From Janthinobacterium sp. 1_2014MBL_MicDiv (lineage in GTDB: Bacteria > Pseudomonadota > Gammaproteobacteria > Burkholderiales > Burkholderiaceae_D), in NCBI RefSeq assembly GCF_001865675.1, contig NZ_CP011319.1, forward strand, positions 1,116,001 through 1,180,000: a stretch of DNA of 64,000 bases, in the 5' to 3' direction. The position numbers and the translations under genes were made by a program. Position 1 is the stretch's first letter. Each line of letters begins with the position of its first letter. Positions 9,131-18,088 of the stretch are shown here, piece by piece. The notes beneath the pieces were generated by a model. The model worked only from the letters and a program-made list of their open reading frames with translations, did no database searches and was not told the DNA's origin.

Positions 9131-9598
9131 TTACAGCATGTAGCGCATGGTGGTGCGGGGCGCGAGCGGCGTGCTGTAGCTGGTGGCCGAGCCGATCACG
9201 AACGGCAGGTACTGGCCCACCGACAGCGTGTAGTTGACGATTTCGACGCGGATCGCCCCCGGCGCCGTGCCATCGGTGCAGCTGCTGTCGTTCAGGTTCT
9301 TGTCGAGGCAGCTTACGCTCACGTTGGCGCTGCTGAAGTTGTCGATGCCGGCGCTGGTGGCCGCATCGACCACCGTTTGCCTGGCGGCAGGCACGCCCTG
9401 CGAGGCGATGCTGGCCTTGGCATTGACGGACATCGTGCGGGCCGCATCGCGCGTGGCCTTGGTCAGCGCGTCGTAGTACCAGAAGGCGCGGCCGAAGCCG
9501 AAGATGCCGGCCAGCAGGGTGACCAGCAGGGCCAGCACGATGCCGAACTCGACGGCGGCGCCGCCGCGCTGGCTGGAAGAGCAGGAGTGGGTACGCAT
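9131..9598 (-). CDS. TadE-family pseudopilin
   Basis: A 155-residue TadE-type minor pseudopilin. The N-terminus has RGGAAVEFGIVLALLVTLLAG, with the conserved Glu after the small-residue cleavage region, then a single helix and a short periplasmic part with two cysteines (VSCLDKNLNDSSC). It lies 7 bases after tadG and 10 bases before the next TadE gene, so translation is probably coupled along the run. It would be processed by TadV at 15998-16585. Confidence 0.88.
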   Translation of the reverse strand: MRTHSCSSSQRGGAAVEFGIVLALLVTLLAGIFGFGRAFWYYDALTKATRDAARTMSVNAKASIASQGVPAARQTVVDAATSAGIDNFSSANVSVSCLDKNLNDSSCTDGTAPGAIRVEIVNYTLSVGQYLPFVIGSATSYSTPLAPRTTMRYML

Positions 9599-9605
9599 GG
9601 CCGCC

Positions 9606-11156
9606 TCACTTGTAAAGCTTGATTTCGGAATTGGGCACGGGTTCGATCAAGCCCGCGAACTCGACGTCGAGGCGCGCGCCGCCGCTGAAATCGGCCTTCG
9701 TCGTCATGAAGAATTTGCCGATGCCCACCGCGTCCATGGCGCCGCACGATGCCGGGCCTACGGGCGCGGTGCGGCAATCGACCAGCACCACGTTCAGGAT
9801 GCGGCGGTTGCGCTGTCCGGGATGGCTGGCCGAGGGGGCCTGAAACGTGGGGCCGCTGCTCTGGTTGTAGGGCGATGGCGGTGTCCCGACGGGGAACGAT
9901 GCATCGGCGCTGGCCGGGTAGGTGCCGGTGTCGAAGTAATTCGCCTTGGCCGTGCTGTACATGGGGTTGGCGTTGGCGTTCTGCACCGTGTAGGGCGTGC
10001 CGGCCTTGGCCGGGGTGGCGCCGTTGGCCTGGTAGGCCGGACCGTAGGACCACAGCACGCCGTAGCCGGCGAACTGGGCGAATGTGGCCGAAGGCGCCGG
10101 CACCGGGCCGGCGGAGGGCAGCTGGTAATTGGGTTTTTTCGCGGCATTCAGCGCCACCGACTGTACGCTGGGCAGGTTGCTGGCGCCCGGCTCCATCCAG
10201 TTGGTGGGCGGCGAGTTGGCGGCGCTGGCGACGCAGGGCGAGCTGCCCTTGCACGGATATTCCTTGATGTTGACGTCGGGCGGCGCCGTCACAGGATCGC
10301 ATACGGACGCGCCGCCGTACACGTCGAAGCGCGAATTGAGGGCGGTGGCGAGCTTGGTGGCGCTCAGGCCCGTATTGGTGTAGACCTTGCCGCTGCCGCT
10401 GCTGACGACGGCGCTGCTGCCCGTGCACATGAAGGGGGCCGTCGAGTTGGCGCTCGAGTGCGAGGCGTCGCAGGCGCCGGGCGGGGCGTCGACAGGATTG
10501 ATCAGGTAAGGGTCGGATGAGCCGCCCAGCGGATTGAGCCCGAACAGATTGTAGGTGACGCCGCGGCGGAAGCCGAATTCCAGCAACTCCGTCAGGCCGC
10601 TGCCGGCGGGCGCCGCCGGATACGTGTATTGCGCCGTCTTGTTGGCGGGATCGACGGCGCACACGCCGATCGGCGTGACGTCGTTGACGAAGCGGCCCGC
10701 CACCGCCACGCCCGAGGTGCTGGTGCTGGCGATGCCGGCAATGCCCATCAGATAGGTGGCGAAGGTCTTGCTGCCCGTGTCGACGCGAATGAAGGTCTGG
10801 CCTTGCGGGTTGGTGCGGGCGCTGGCGGCGGGCAACCAGGGACCGTCCGGTCCGGGGCCGAAACTGATGTTGGCGGCGGTGATGACCAGCGACGTGGAAA
10901 AGTCGTAGCGGTTTTTCAGCGCCAGGGCGATGGCCTGGGACTGCGCATTGTCGATGCCTGCCGCGCTTTCATTGAGTTCCACGGCGCCGCCCAGGGCCGC
11001 GCTGTCGGCGCCATTTTGCAGTTCCGCCTTGGCGATGTACAGGTGGCCCAGGTCCAGCACCAGGCCGCCCATGGCAAACAGGATCACCAGGGTCAGTCCG
11101 AGCACGATGGCGATCGCACCCTGTTCCCTGTCGTGCCTGCGGTATGCTGTTTTCAT
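9606..11156 (-). CDS. TadG-like pilus assembly protein (DUF2134 N-terminus)
   Basis: The 516-residue protein starts with the TadG-like motif EQGAIAIVLGLTLVILFAMGGLVLDLGH, given here in part: a single helix after a QGAIA processing-like site, followed by AELQNGADSAALGGAVELN, characteristic of Flp pilus-assembly TadG N-terminal domains. The remaining 430 or so residues are a Gly/Ala/Pro/Ser-rich extracytoplasmic region with several cysteine pairs and no von Willebrand MIDAS that I could see. It lies in the tad run between the small lipoprotein and the two TadE genes. The function is structural or anchoring by analogy. Confidence 0.82.
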   Translation of the reverse strand: MKTAYRRHDREQGAIAIVLGLTLVILFAMGGLVLDLGHLYIAKAELQNGADSAALGGAVELNESAAGIDNAQSQAIALALKNRYDFSTSLVITAANISFGPGPDGPWLPAASARTNPQGQTFIRVDTGSKTFATYLMGIAGIASTSTSGVAVAGRFVNDVTPIGVCAVDPANKTAQYTYPAAPAGSGLTELLEFGFRRGVTYNLFGLNPLGGSSDPYLINPVDAPPGACDASHSSANSTAPFMCTGSSAVVSSGSGKVYTNTGLSATKLATALNSRFDVYGGASVCDPVTAPPDVNIKEYPCKGSSPCVASAANSPPTNWMEPGASNLPSVQSVALNAAKKPNYQLPSAGPVPAPSATFAQFAGYGVLWSYGPAYQANGATPAKAGTPYTVQNANANPMYSTAKANYFDTGTYPASADASFPVGTPPSPYNQSSGPTFQAPSASHPGQRNRRILNVVLVDCRTAPVGPASCGAMDAVGIGKFFMTTKADFSGGARLDVEFAGLIEPVPNSEIKLYK

Positions 11157-11218
11157 GTGCTTCTCCTGGTGGCCTCGGGTGTGGCGCCAACCGGCGGGCG
11201 CCGGCTAGCGGGCGCCGA

Positions 11219-11494
11219 CTAGCGGGCGCCGACGCCGATGGTGAAGACGTTCGGCTGCGGTTCCGGCGCGGCGAACGATTTCTGGTAGCGCTGATAGGCG
11301 CTGACGCCGGCCTTGCCGTCGATGCCGCTGACGGGATTGGTATTCCGGTAGGCATCGGGATACAGGACCTGTTGCGACTTGAGCAGGGTCACCGATTCGC
11401 CGAAGTGGCTGTCGAGGACGGGCGTGGTGGTGGCGGCGCAGCCGGACAGCAGGCAGAGCAGGGCGGCGCAGGACAGGCAATGTGCGGTGTTCAT
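11219..11494 (-). CDS. Small Tad-locus lipoprotein
   Basis: A 91-residue protein with a signal peptide ending in a lipobox LLSGCAAT; the mature part is about 72 residues with no domain I recognise. Its position directly after the secretin gene (9 bases) and before tadG suggests a role at the outer membrane, where CpaD-like lipoproteins occur in other Tad loci, but no CpaD similarity was recognised. The start at 11494 has AGGAG upstream. Real gene: high confidence; function: unknown. Confidence 0.72.
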   Translation of the reverse strand: MNTAHCLSCAALLCLLSGCAATTTPVLDSHFGESVTLLKSQQVLYPDAYRNTNPVSGIDGKAGVSAYQRYQKSFAAPEPQPNVFTIGVGAR

Positions 11495-11503
11495 GGTGTG
11501 CTC

Positions 11504-13093
11504 CTATTTGAGGTCGAAACCGCTGGCGGCGGGTTGGGGCGCGGTGGCTTGCGGCTGCGCCGGTGCCACCGGGGCGGGTGCCGTGCCTTCCATTTTTCCT
11601 TGCAAGAACATGTCGCCGCGCGTCGGCTGCACGTAAGGATCGGTGGGCAGCTTGTAGTCGGCCGGCAGCGGCTTGACCAGGTGCGGCGTGACGATGAACA
11701 CGAGTTCCGAGCGGTCCGTCTGGAAGTCGGTGCTGCGGAACAGCGCGCCCAGCACGGGCACTTCGCCCAGGCCCGGCACGGCCTTGATATTGCTGGTCAC
11801 ATTGTTCTTGATCAGGCCGCCGATGGCGAAGCTTTGGCCGTCGAACAGCTGCACCGTGGTGGTGGCGCGCCGCGTCGTGAACGAGGGCAGGATGGCGGTC
11901 GTCGAGATGCCGGTGGCGGTGATGCCGATGCCGTCCTTGTTCAGGTCGGACACTTCCGGCGCCACCTTCAGGTTGATGCGGCCGCCATCGAGCACGGTGG
12001 GGGTGAATTTCACGGCCACGCCGTATTCCTTCTCTTCCAGCGTGATGGTGGGCACGCCGCCATTGTTGGTCTGGCTGACGGGAATGAAGATTTTCCCGCC
12101 CGCCAGGAAGCTGGCTTCCTGGCCGCTGATGGCCATGATGGTCGGCTCGGCCAGCACCTTGATCAGGCCATCGCGCTTCTGTGCATCGAGGTTGAAGAAG
12201 TTGTTCGAATTCGAGCCGCCCACGCCGCTGGGATTGTTGCTGAGCAGGTTGGACAGCAGCGAGTAGGTCCAGCTGCCGATATGGCGATTCAGGCCGATGC
12301 TGGCGCCCAGCTGGTCGACCAGGACCTTCGACACCTCGGCCACCTTCACTTCCAGCATCACCTGCTGCGGCGCGGCGATCGACAGCAGGTTGATCACGCG
12401 TGGCGAGCTGGCGTCGGCGCCGGCGCCCGCTGCCGGGGTTGCAGCGGCGGCGGGGGCGGCCCCGGCAGCGGGGGCGGGGGCGGACGCCGCGCCGCCGCTG
12501 CGCGCGCCGCGCTGCACATAGGCGTTTGCCAGCGACAGGGCCTGGTCGGCCTTGACGACGTCGCTGACGACGCCGGACAGGATCAGGGTGTCGCCGGCCA
12601 CGGTGACATGGATATCCTTTTCATTCGGCAGCAGTTCGGCCAGGCGCGCCTGCAGGCTGCTGCTGTCGATGCCGACGGCCAGGTCGACGATGGTGGCGTC
12701 GTTGGCCTTGTTCCACAGGATCAGGTTGGTGGTGCCGACGGAGCGCCCCAGCAGGTACACCTCGGTCGGGTTGAGCAGGATGACATCGGCGATGCGCGGG
12801 TCGCCGACGGACATGCGGGAAGCGGCAAACGGCAGGCGCATCAGGGTGGACTTGCCTTCGGCCAGGTGCATCTGCGGCGCCATTTCCGTGCGGCCGGCGC
12901 GCATCTCGCCTTGCGGCGGCGTGGACCTGGGGCGTGCCGCGGCGCGGCTGGTCCTGGGCGTGGCCGCTTCGGCGGCAACGGCGGTGGCGGCGACTGTTTC
13001 GCCGCGGGCCTGGGGCGCCAGGGCGCCGATCATGGCGAGGGCAAGCGCCAGGCTGAGTATCCGGCTTTCGCTTGCTGTGCAATATGTGCTCAT
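11504..13093 (-). CDS. cpaC: CpaC/RcpA outer-membrane secretin of the Tad pilus
   Basis: The secretin forms the outer-membrane pore of the Flp pilus. It has a signal peptide (first about 30 residues), an N-terminal N0/STN-like domain (RLPFAASRMSVGDPRIADVILLNPTEVYLLG, given in part), a BON-like segment (DTLILSGVVSDVVKADQALS), an Ala/Pro-rich low-complexity insert at about residues 200-230, and a secretin domain with VAPEVSDLNKDG and PVLGALFRS near the C-terminus. 529 residues, a little longer than usual because of the insert. It follows cpaB by 21 bases. Confidence 0.95.
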   Translation of the reverse strand: MSTYCTASESRILSLALALAMIGALAPQARGETVAATAVAAEAATPRTSRAAARPRSTPPQGEMRAGRTEMAPQMHLAEGKSTLMRLPFAASRMSVGDPRIADVILLNPTEVYLLGRSVGTTNLILWNKANDATIVDLAVGIDSSSLQARLAELLPNEKDIHVTVAGDTLILSGVVSDVVKADQALSLANAYVQRGARSGGAASAPAPAAGAAPAAAATPAAGAGADASSPRVINLLSIAAPQQVMLEVKVAEVSKVLVDQLGASIGLNRHIGSWTYSLLSNLLSNNPSGVGGSNSNNFFNLDAQKRDGLIKVLAEPTIMAISGQEASFLAGGKIFIPVSQTNNGGVPTITLEEKEYGVAVKFTPTVLDGGRINLKVAPEVSDLNKDGIGITATGISTTAILPSFTTRRATTTVQLFDGQSFAIGGLIKNNVTSNIKAVPGLGEVPVLGALFRSTDFQTDRSELVFIVTPHLVKPLPADYKLPTDPYVQPTRGDMFLQGKMEGTAPAPVAPAQPQATAPQPAASGFDLK

Positions 13094-13114
13094 GGCATGG
13101 CTCCTCTGGTGCGT

Positions 13115-13960
13115 TTAGAATTGTTGGGTGCTGCGGTCCAGCCCCTTGATGACATCGATGCGCGTGCCCTGCTGCGGCGCCGCGGCTGGTACGCGGCGGC
13201 GTGGCGCCGGTTTGCTTTGCACCATGGCGGCGGGGGCCGCGGCGGCGACTTTTTCATCCAGCAGGCTGCTCTTGGTCGCGCCTTCCGTGTTGACGGGCTT
13301 GTCCTCGACCTGGTTGCGCAGCACCAGCGACAGGGTGCCCACGCTGCGCGCCAGGTCGAGTTTTTCCGCCTGGTCCGGCGTCAGTTCCAGGGTCACGGCG
13401 TTGACCACCTTGGGCTTGGTGTCGTCGCGGTTCGACTCCTGGGCGATGGCCAGCACGAGGATGCGTTCGAGCACGATCTTGGAAATATTCGGGTCGCGGT
13501 CGGGCGTCTTGCGCGCTCCCTCGCCCTGTGTGTTGACGAGGATGTCGACGAAGTTGCCGGGCAGGGCGAAGCCGGCCACGCCCACCACGTCGTTGACGCG
13601 CACGGTCATGGCGCGCTTGCCTTCGGCGACGACGGCGGACAGGCCGCCCTGCGTGCCCGGAGGCGCCAGCTTGCCTTCCATGATCGGTTCGCCGTGCTGG
13701 ATGCTGGTGCGCGTGACGCGCGTTTCCAGCAGTTTCGGATCGTTGATGGCGCCCGGCGGCAGCGCGTTCGACGGCCAGTCCACCATGCGCACCATGTCGG
13801 GCGTGAGGCGCGCGCCCAGGCTGATGTCGACCTGGGCCACCGCCACCTTGTTGATGTTGCCCGAAGCTTGGGCATTGATCCAGCGCGCGGCCACGATGAC
13901 CGCGGCGATCGCCAGGATGACCGCAATGGCCATCATCGTCAGAGCGCGTGCGTTTCTCAT
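13115..13960 (-). CDS. cpaB: CpaB/RcpC Flp pilus assembly protein (SAF domain)
   Basis: CpaB has an N-terminal membrane anchor (residues 7-26) and an SAF domain (about 40-110, VAQVDISLGARLTPDMVRMV), followed by the RcpC-type domain with VNDVVGVAGFALPGNFVDIL and VTLELTPDQAEKLDLA. It acts in the periplasm, probably binding peptidoglycan or the secretin. The C-terminus is Ala/Arg/Pro-rich. Its start codon overlaps the stop of the AAA+ ATPase gene (13957), so translation is coupled. Confidence 0.93.
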   Translation of the reverse strand: MRNARALTMMAIAVILAIAAVIVAARWINAQASGNINKVAVAQVDISLGARLTPDMVRMVDWPSNALPPGAINDPKLLETRVTRTSIQHGEPIMEGKLAPPGTQGGLSAVVAEGKRAMTVRVNDVVGVAGFALPGNFVDILVNTQGEGARKTPDRDPNISKIVLERILVLAIAQESNRDDTKPKVVNAVTLELTPDQAEKLDLARSVGTLSLVLRNQVEDKPVNTEGATKSSLLDEKVAAAAPAAMVQSKPAPRRRVPAAAPQQGTRIDVIKGLDRSTQQF

Positions 13961-15303
13961 TTTGCTTCCCCTTTGTGCTGGACCGTTGCGGATCCGGTGT
14001 GTGTGCTTGCAAGGTTGTCGTCGCTGCCGAAATAGTTATTCCATGCCCACTGCAGCACCTCGGGATCGAGTTGCACCGCGCAGTCTTCATAGCGGGCCTT
14101 GTCGCAGATCTGCGCCAGGATGTCGCGCGGATAGCAGGCCAGCAGCGGCCGCTGGTACAGCTGGTGCAGGTGCAGCAGGCAGGCGTAGGAGGCTTCGTCG
14201 AAATTGATGCCCAGCTGCGCGCAGGTGCTGCGGAACACGGCCAGGTAGTGGTAGGCGCTCAGCGGGCCGACGTGGATCTTGTAGCCGATGCGGCGCAGGA
14301 AGGAGTCGTCGGCCAGGTGCCGCGGCGCCAGGTTCGATGAAAACACGACGATCACGTCGAAGGGCACGGGGAATTTGTAGCCCGTATGCAGCGACAGATA
14401 ATCGATGTGGCGCGCCATCGGCACGATCCAGCGGTTCATCAGTTCCTCGGGCGAGCAGCGCTGGCGGCCCAGGTCGTCGATGATGAAGATGCCGTTGTTG
14501 GCCTTCAGGTGCAGCGGTGCCTGGTACAGGCGGGCGCCCGGATCGAATTGCAGGTCCAGCATGTCGAGCGTCAGTTCGCCGCCAGTCAGCACGGCGGGAC
14601 GCTGCGCGCGCACCCAGCGCGGATCTGCCGGCATGGGAGCCGTGCTGGAGACGGTGTGCAGCATGGGGTCGAGGAAGGGCAGCACTTCGCCATCGACCAT
14701 CACCGCATGCGGCAGGGCGACGGTGCCGCTGAGCAGTCCATTCAGGCGCTCGGCCAGGTAGCTCTTGCCGCTGCCGGCGGGACCATGAAAGAACAGGGCC
14801 CGTCCGGAATTCATGGCCGCGCCCAGCTGGTCGAGTACCGCCGTGCTGGCCACCACTTCGCGAAATTCGCGCATCACGTTGTCGCGCGTGACATGCATGT
14901 GCGCCACGCTTTGCGCCAGCACCTGGTTGCTGTAGTCGGCCAGGTTGACGGGAGCCGGGCCGCTGTAGGCATTGCGGCGCAGGTAGTCGGCGGCGCGCAG
15001 GCGCCCCTGGTCGCCCAGCTGGTAGGACAGGTCGGCGTCGGTGCCGCTGCTGCCGTCGCGGCGCGCTTCGCACAGCTTTTCGGCGCGCATGAACGTCAGC
15101 AGGGGTTCGAGCACGCTGGCGTTCAGTTTGACGTGGCTGGCCAGTGCGGGCAAGGTGACCTGGCCGCGCAGGAACAGGATCTTCACCAGCAGCTCGACGA
15201 GGAAAACGAAGGGCAGTCCCGTCTCGGCGACGCTGCGCGGCGCGCGCTTCGCGGCCGGCTCGATGCCGCCGCCGTCGCTGCGTTCTGGATAGGTATCAGG
15301 CAT
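13957..15303 (-). CDS. AAA+ ATPase with N-terminal winged-helix-like region, in the tad locus
   Basis: A 448-residue cytosolic ATPase not among the core Tad proteins. Residues about 25-100 look like a DNA-binding-type winged helix (LPALASHVKLNASVLEPLL). The AAA+ core has Walker A HGPAGSGKS (about 172-180), Walker B IFIIDDLG (about 278-285), a sensor-1-like FSSN, and a C-terminal helical lid. It resembles McrB/RavA-like or SigF-type ATPases seen beside beta-proteobacterial tad operons. Its position directly upstream of and overlapping cpaB (4 bases) ties it to the pilus. A regulatory or remodelling role is an inference. Confidence 0.75.
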   Translation of the reverse strand: MPDTYPERSDGGGIEPAAKRAPRSVAETGLPFVFLVELLVKILFLRGQVTLPALASHVKLNASVLEPLLTFMRAEKLCEARRDGSSGTDADLSYQLGDQGRLRAADYLRRNAYSGPAPVNLADYSNQVLAQSVAHMHVTRDNVMREFREVVASTAVLDQLGAAMNSGRALFFHGPAGSGKSYLAERLNGLLSGTVALPHAVMVDGEVLPFLDPMLHTVSSTAPMPADPRWVRAQRPAVLTGGELTLDMLDLQFDPGARLYQAPLHLKANNGIFIIDDLGRQRCSPEELMNRWIVPMARHIDYLSLHTGYKFPVPFDVIVVFSSNLAPRHLADDSFLRRIGYKIHVGPLSAYHYLAVFRSTCAQLGINFDEASYACLLHLHQLYQRPLLACYPRDILAQICDKARYEDCAVQLDPEVLQWAWNNYFGSDDNLASTHTGSATVQHKGEAK

Positions 15304-15336
15304 GGTCTGTACTCCTCGTGTGGCGCGGTACGGATG

Positions 15337-15996
15337 TCAGAAGATGAAAGGCAGCAGCCGGTATTTCACTTGCCGCATGTAGACGCGGTAGCGCACGTCG
15401 GTTGCCAGGAAGCGTTCTTCGCGCAGCAGGCGCGCCACCAGCATCAGCATGGCCGCGGCGTACACGACGGCATTCGCGGGCGATGCATTGGTCAGCAGGT
15501 AGGCGCTCGACGAGAGCACATAGCTGGCATAGACCGGGTGGCGCACCACGCGGTACATGCCGCCCGTCTTGATGTCGCGCCGCGCTGCCACCAGGCCGAA
15601 GCTGCGGTTCAGCGAGAGCAGGCCGGCAATCTGCAGCAGGCTGCCGGTGGCGAGCAGGTATTGCGCCGCCGGCCAGATGGTCATGTCGGACGGCGCGAAG
15701 AAAAAAGGTGCAAAGGTGGCGCCGATGGCCAGCAGCCAGTCGCCCGCGTCGGTGGAGACGCTGACGGGGGCCGAGCGCACGAGAAAGAAGAGGGCGGCCA
15801 GCGTTTCGGCGGCGCAGAACAGCAGATAGCTCCAGTCGCCGTCATGCAGGAAGGCGAAGACGTGGGCGCTGGCGAACATGCCCCACAGGCAGGCCATGGC
15901 GATGCCGGTGAGCAGGCTGGCGCGCCGCGAGCCGAAGAAGTGAGCGAGGGTGTGCATGATCGTGTCCGTGGTGGGTGGGTGGCCGGAGCAGCGCAT
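15337..15996 (-). CDS. Isoprenylcysteine-methyltransferase-like (ICMT/PEMT) membrane protein
   Basis: A 219-residue polytopic membrane protein with about five to six helices. The C-terminal motif GGMYRVVRHPVYASYVLS followed by RLLREERFL and YRVYMRQVKYRLLP is the SAM-binding signature of the ICMT / phospholipid methyltransferase family. Substrate unknown. It sits between tadV (start 2 bases after its stop) and the AAA+ gene. Start could also be the ATG at 15957, which drops 13 non-hydrophobic residues. Methylation of a pilus component or of a lipid is possible, but nothing in the sequence decides it. Confidence 0.72.
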   Translation of the reverse strand: MRCSGHPPTTDTIMHTLAHFFGSRRASLLTGIAMACLWGMFASAHVFAFLHDGDWSYLLFCAAETLAALFFLVRSAPVSVSTDAGDWLLAIGATFAPFFFAPSDMTIWPAAQYLLATGSLLQIAGLLSLNRSFGLVAARRDIKTGGMYRVVRHPVYASYVLSSSAYLLTNASPANAVVYAAAMLMLVARLLREERFLATDVRYRVYMRQVKYRLLPFIF

Positions 15997-15997
15997 G

Positions 15998-16585
15998 TCA
16001 GCGCAGGCTCCACAGGTGCGTGTAGTGCAGGAACAGCTGCAGCAGGGTGCCGCTGGCGATGGCGAAGGCGTAGGCCAGCTTGCCGGTGGCCGGCGGTGGC
16101 TCGGCGATGGTGGCGGGGCCGCCCGCCAGGCTGTGCAGCAGCGCGCCCAGCAGCATGTGGTAGGTGTTCTTCAGCACCAGGCGCAGGCGCTGGCCTGCCA
16201 GCGCCGCGGCCAGGGCCAGCACGCCGCCGGCCAGGAAGGTCAGCAGCGCCGCTTCCAGGACCGCGTCGGGACCGAGGAAGGCGCCGCACATGGCCATCAG
16301 CTTGACGTCGCCGGCGCCCAGGGCGCGCAGCAGGTACATGGGCAGCAGCAGCGCCAGGCCGGCCGCGGCGCCGGCCAGCGCCTGCAGCAGGCCCAGGCCG
16401 CCGAACGGTTCGTCGAACAGGCCGGCGCCGGACGGCACGAAGCTGTTTAGGACCAGGCCAGCGAGCGTGCCCCACAGGACCAGCTGGTTGGGGATGCGCC
16501 GCGTGCGCAAGTCGTGCCACAGCGCGATGGCCAGCAGTCCGGCCAGCATGGCCAGGCACAGCAGCATGGGCAGGTGGGCGCTCAT
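15998..16585 (-). CDS. tadV: TadV/CpaA prepilin peptidase (A24 family)
   Basis: TadV cleaves the Flp pilin and the TadE-type pseudopilins at the inner membrane. The two catalytic aspartates of A24 peptidases are present: D25 in WHDLRTRRIPN and D93 in the GxGD motif GAGDVKLM. The protein is 195 residues with about six helices and lacks the N-terminal methylase domain of larger PilD enzymes, as expected for TadV. The start at 16585 overlaps the PAP2 stop as ATGA; the longer ORF beginning at 16681 is a readthrough of that frame and is rejected. Confidence 0.93.
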   Translation of the reverse strand: MSAHLPMLLCLAMLAGLLAIALWHDLRTRRIPNQLVLWGTLAGLVLNSFVPSGAGLFDEPFGGLGLLQALAGAAAGLALLLPMYLLRALGAGDVKLMAMCGAFLGPDAVLEAALLTFLAGGVLALAAALAGQRLRLVLKNTYHMLLGALLHSLAGGPATIAEPPPATGKLAYAFAIASGTLLQLFLHYTHLWSLR

Positions 16586-17652
16586 GACGTCAGCCCTCCC
16601 TTGGCGATGCAGGGCGCACCGGCCAGCGGCATGCCGGAGCGCATGGCGCGGGCACCCAGTGCCCGGCCGACCGCATGCCACATCAGCGCCGCGCCTGCCG
16701 CACCTGCATAACCGTCGAGCGCATAGTGCCAGCCCAGGTGGATGGAGCCGAGCAGGATCAGCACGGCGAAGGCGGAGAGGGCGATGCCGGCGATGCGGCT
16801 GACTTTCCAGCCCATCATGGCCATCAGGACGGCGGTGGCGACATGCATGCTGGGCATGGCTGAAATACCCAGTTCGCTATTGCTGCCCTTGCTCTGATAG
16901 CCTTGCCACAGCATTTCCTGCACCTGCAGGGCCCAGATGGGCACGTGCTGGTTGGCGTCATGCAGGTAGGCCATCAGGGGCGCATAGGGGTCGCTGGCGT
17001 GCAGGTGGCCGTAGTAGCAGGGGCCGACGGAGGCGAACACGATGGCCATGATGCTGCCCAGGGCGATCCAGGTCAGCGTAAAACTGAGCAGGAACTGCAT
17101 GCGCAGCACGGGCCGGCGGGTATCGAGGATCAGCCAGTACAGGACGGCATAGAAAAGGAAGAACCAGAAATGGTAGCTGACGTTGAGCAGGCCCGTCACC
17201 AGCGGATGGCCCAGTAGCGGCTGCAGCCGTTCCCACGGCGCCTTGCCGCCATGCACGGCGATATCCCAGGCCGACAGGGTGGTATCCCAGGTATAGGGGT
17301 GCAGGCGCGGGATGGCAGCCTTGAAGACGGTAAAGCTGGAGGCGAACAGGGGGATGAGCAGCATCACGGGCAGCGCATGCAGCAGGCGCTCCCTGCTCAG
17401 GTAACGGCGCAGGTCCTGGTACAGGAAGTGGCACAGGCGTTCGGGGCGTTTCATCACCATGACATGGATGGTGTAGCCGCACAGCACGAAGACGGGACCG
17501 GTGAGGGTGGCGACGAGAAAGCCGGCCAGCACGTTGACGACATCCCTGGCGCTGGGCAGGCCGCCGGCCAGCATGGCGGCGGCAGCGGCGTACAGCAGCA
17601 CGATCAGCAGCAGGGCGCGATGGGTGCGCAGCGAGGCGCGCAGGGCGTTCAT
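16582..17652 (-). CDS. PAP2-superfamily lipid phosphatase / phosphotransferase
   Basis: A 356-residue inner-membrane protein with about six helices. The C-terminal half carries PAP2 signatures: SAMPSMHVATAV with the catalytic-type histidine and SIHLGWHYALDGYAG (active-site H and D). The arrangement is like the PAP2_3 / inositolphosphotransferase Aur1-Ipt1 group rather than simple PAP2. It is co-transcribed with the pilus genes (ATGA overlap with tadV; its start overlaps the end of the upstream Flp gene). A lipid or polyprenyl-phosphate substrate is inferred from the family only. Confidence 0.83.
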   Translation of the reverse strand: MNALRASLRTHRALLLIVLLYAAAAAMLAGGLPSARDVVNVLAGFLVATLTGPVFVLCGYTIHVMVMKRPERLCHFLYQDLRRYLSRERLLHALPVMLLIPLFASSFTVFKAAIPRLHPYTWDTTLSAWDIAVHGGKAPWERLQPLLGHPLVTGLLNVSYHFWFFLFYAVLYWLILDTRRPVLRMQFLLSFTLTWIALGSIMAIVFASVGPCYYGHLHASDPYAPLMAYLHDANQHVPIWALQVQEMLWQGYQSKGSNSELGISAMPSMHVATAVLMAMMGWKVSRIAGIALSAFAVLILLGSIHLGWHYALDGYAGAAGAALMWHAVGRALGARAMRSGMPLAGAPCIAKGGLTS

Positions 17653-17822
17653 GACAGGGCCAGGACCACTTGGTCCTTGACGAAGACAAACAGCAGCCTG
17701 ACCTGGTCGCCCAGCAGGCCGATGGTGATCACCAGCACTGCCGCCAGCAGGCCGGCCAGCAGCGCGTATTCGATCGCGGTGACTGCCGACTCGTCAGATA
17801 AACGGGAGAGGAGAGATTTCAC
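17649..17822 (-). CDS. flp: Second Flp-type pilin, GTG start, Ala at the cleavage site
   Basis: A 57-codon pilin. After a short leader it reads DESAVTAIEYALLAGL, then a single helix and a hydrophobic tail ending VVLALS. The VTAIEY core with Glu5 and Tyr6 of Flp pilins is intact, but the residue before the cleavage point is Ala, where Flp pilins normally have Gly. The GTG at 17822 is the start (AGGT 6 bases upstream); a longer ORF from 18143 crosses the other pilin and is spurious. The 3' end overlaps the PAP2 start by 4 bases. It may be a minor pilin. Confidence 0.8.
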   Translation of the reverse strand: MKSLLSRLSDESAVTAIEYALLAGLLAAVLVITIGLLGDQVRLLFVFVKDQVVLALS

Positions 17823-17914
17823 GATGGACCTCGCAATGCGTGCTCTGGATTGGCGTGCTTGGGGGAGCGTCAGGATGTCCGGGCCGGCGCCATGCCAGCC
17901 CGGACGATGCCGCA

Positions 17915-18088
17915 TCAGCCATTGGCGGTGGTGAGCTTGGTGCCGATGGTGCTGAAGGTCTTTTTCAGCTGCGTGCCGACGATGGTGATGGCGGCAATGA
18001 TCACGACGGCAATCAGGGCGGCGATCAGGCCGTATTCGATTGCGGTCACGCCATCTTCTTCGCGGATAAAGTTCTTGATGAGGTTCAT
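17915..18088 (-). CDS. flp: Flp major pilin
   Basis: A 57-codon ORF beginning MNLIKNFIREEDGVTAIEYG, a canonical Flp prepilin: a 13-residue basic/acidic leader, the Gly/Val cleavage site, then the VTAIEYG motif and a hydrophobic helix, ending in TKLTTANG. A strong AGGAG stands 6 bases before the ATG. This is likely the major subunit, secreted by the TadA-driven machine and processed by TadV. The gap of 92 bases before the next pilin may allow a separate mRNA end, common for highly expressed pilin genes. Confidence 0.93.
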   Translation of the reverse strand: MNLIKNFIREEDGVTAIEYGLIAALIAVVIIAAITIVGTQLKKTFSTIGTKLTTANG

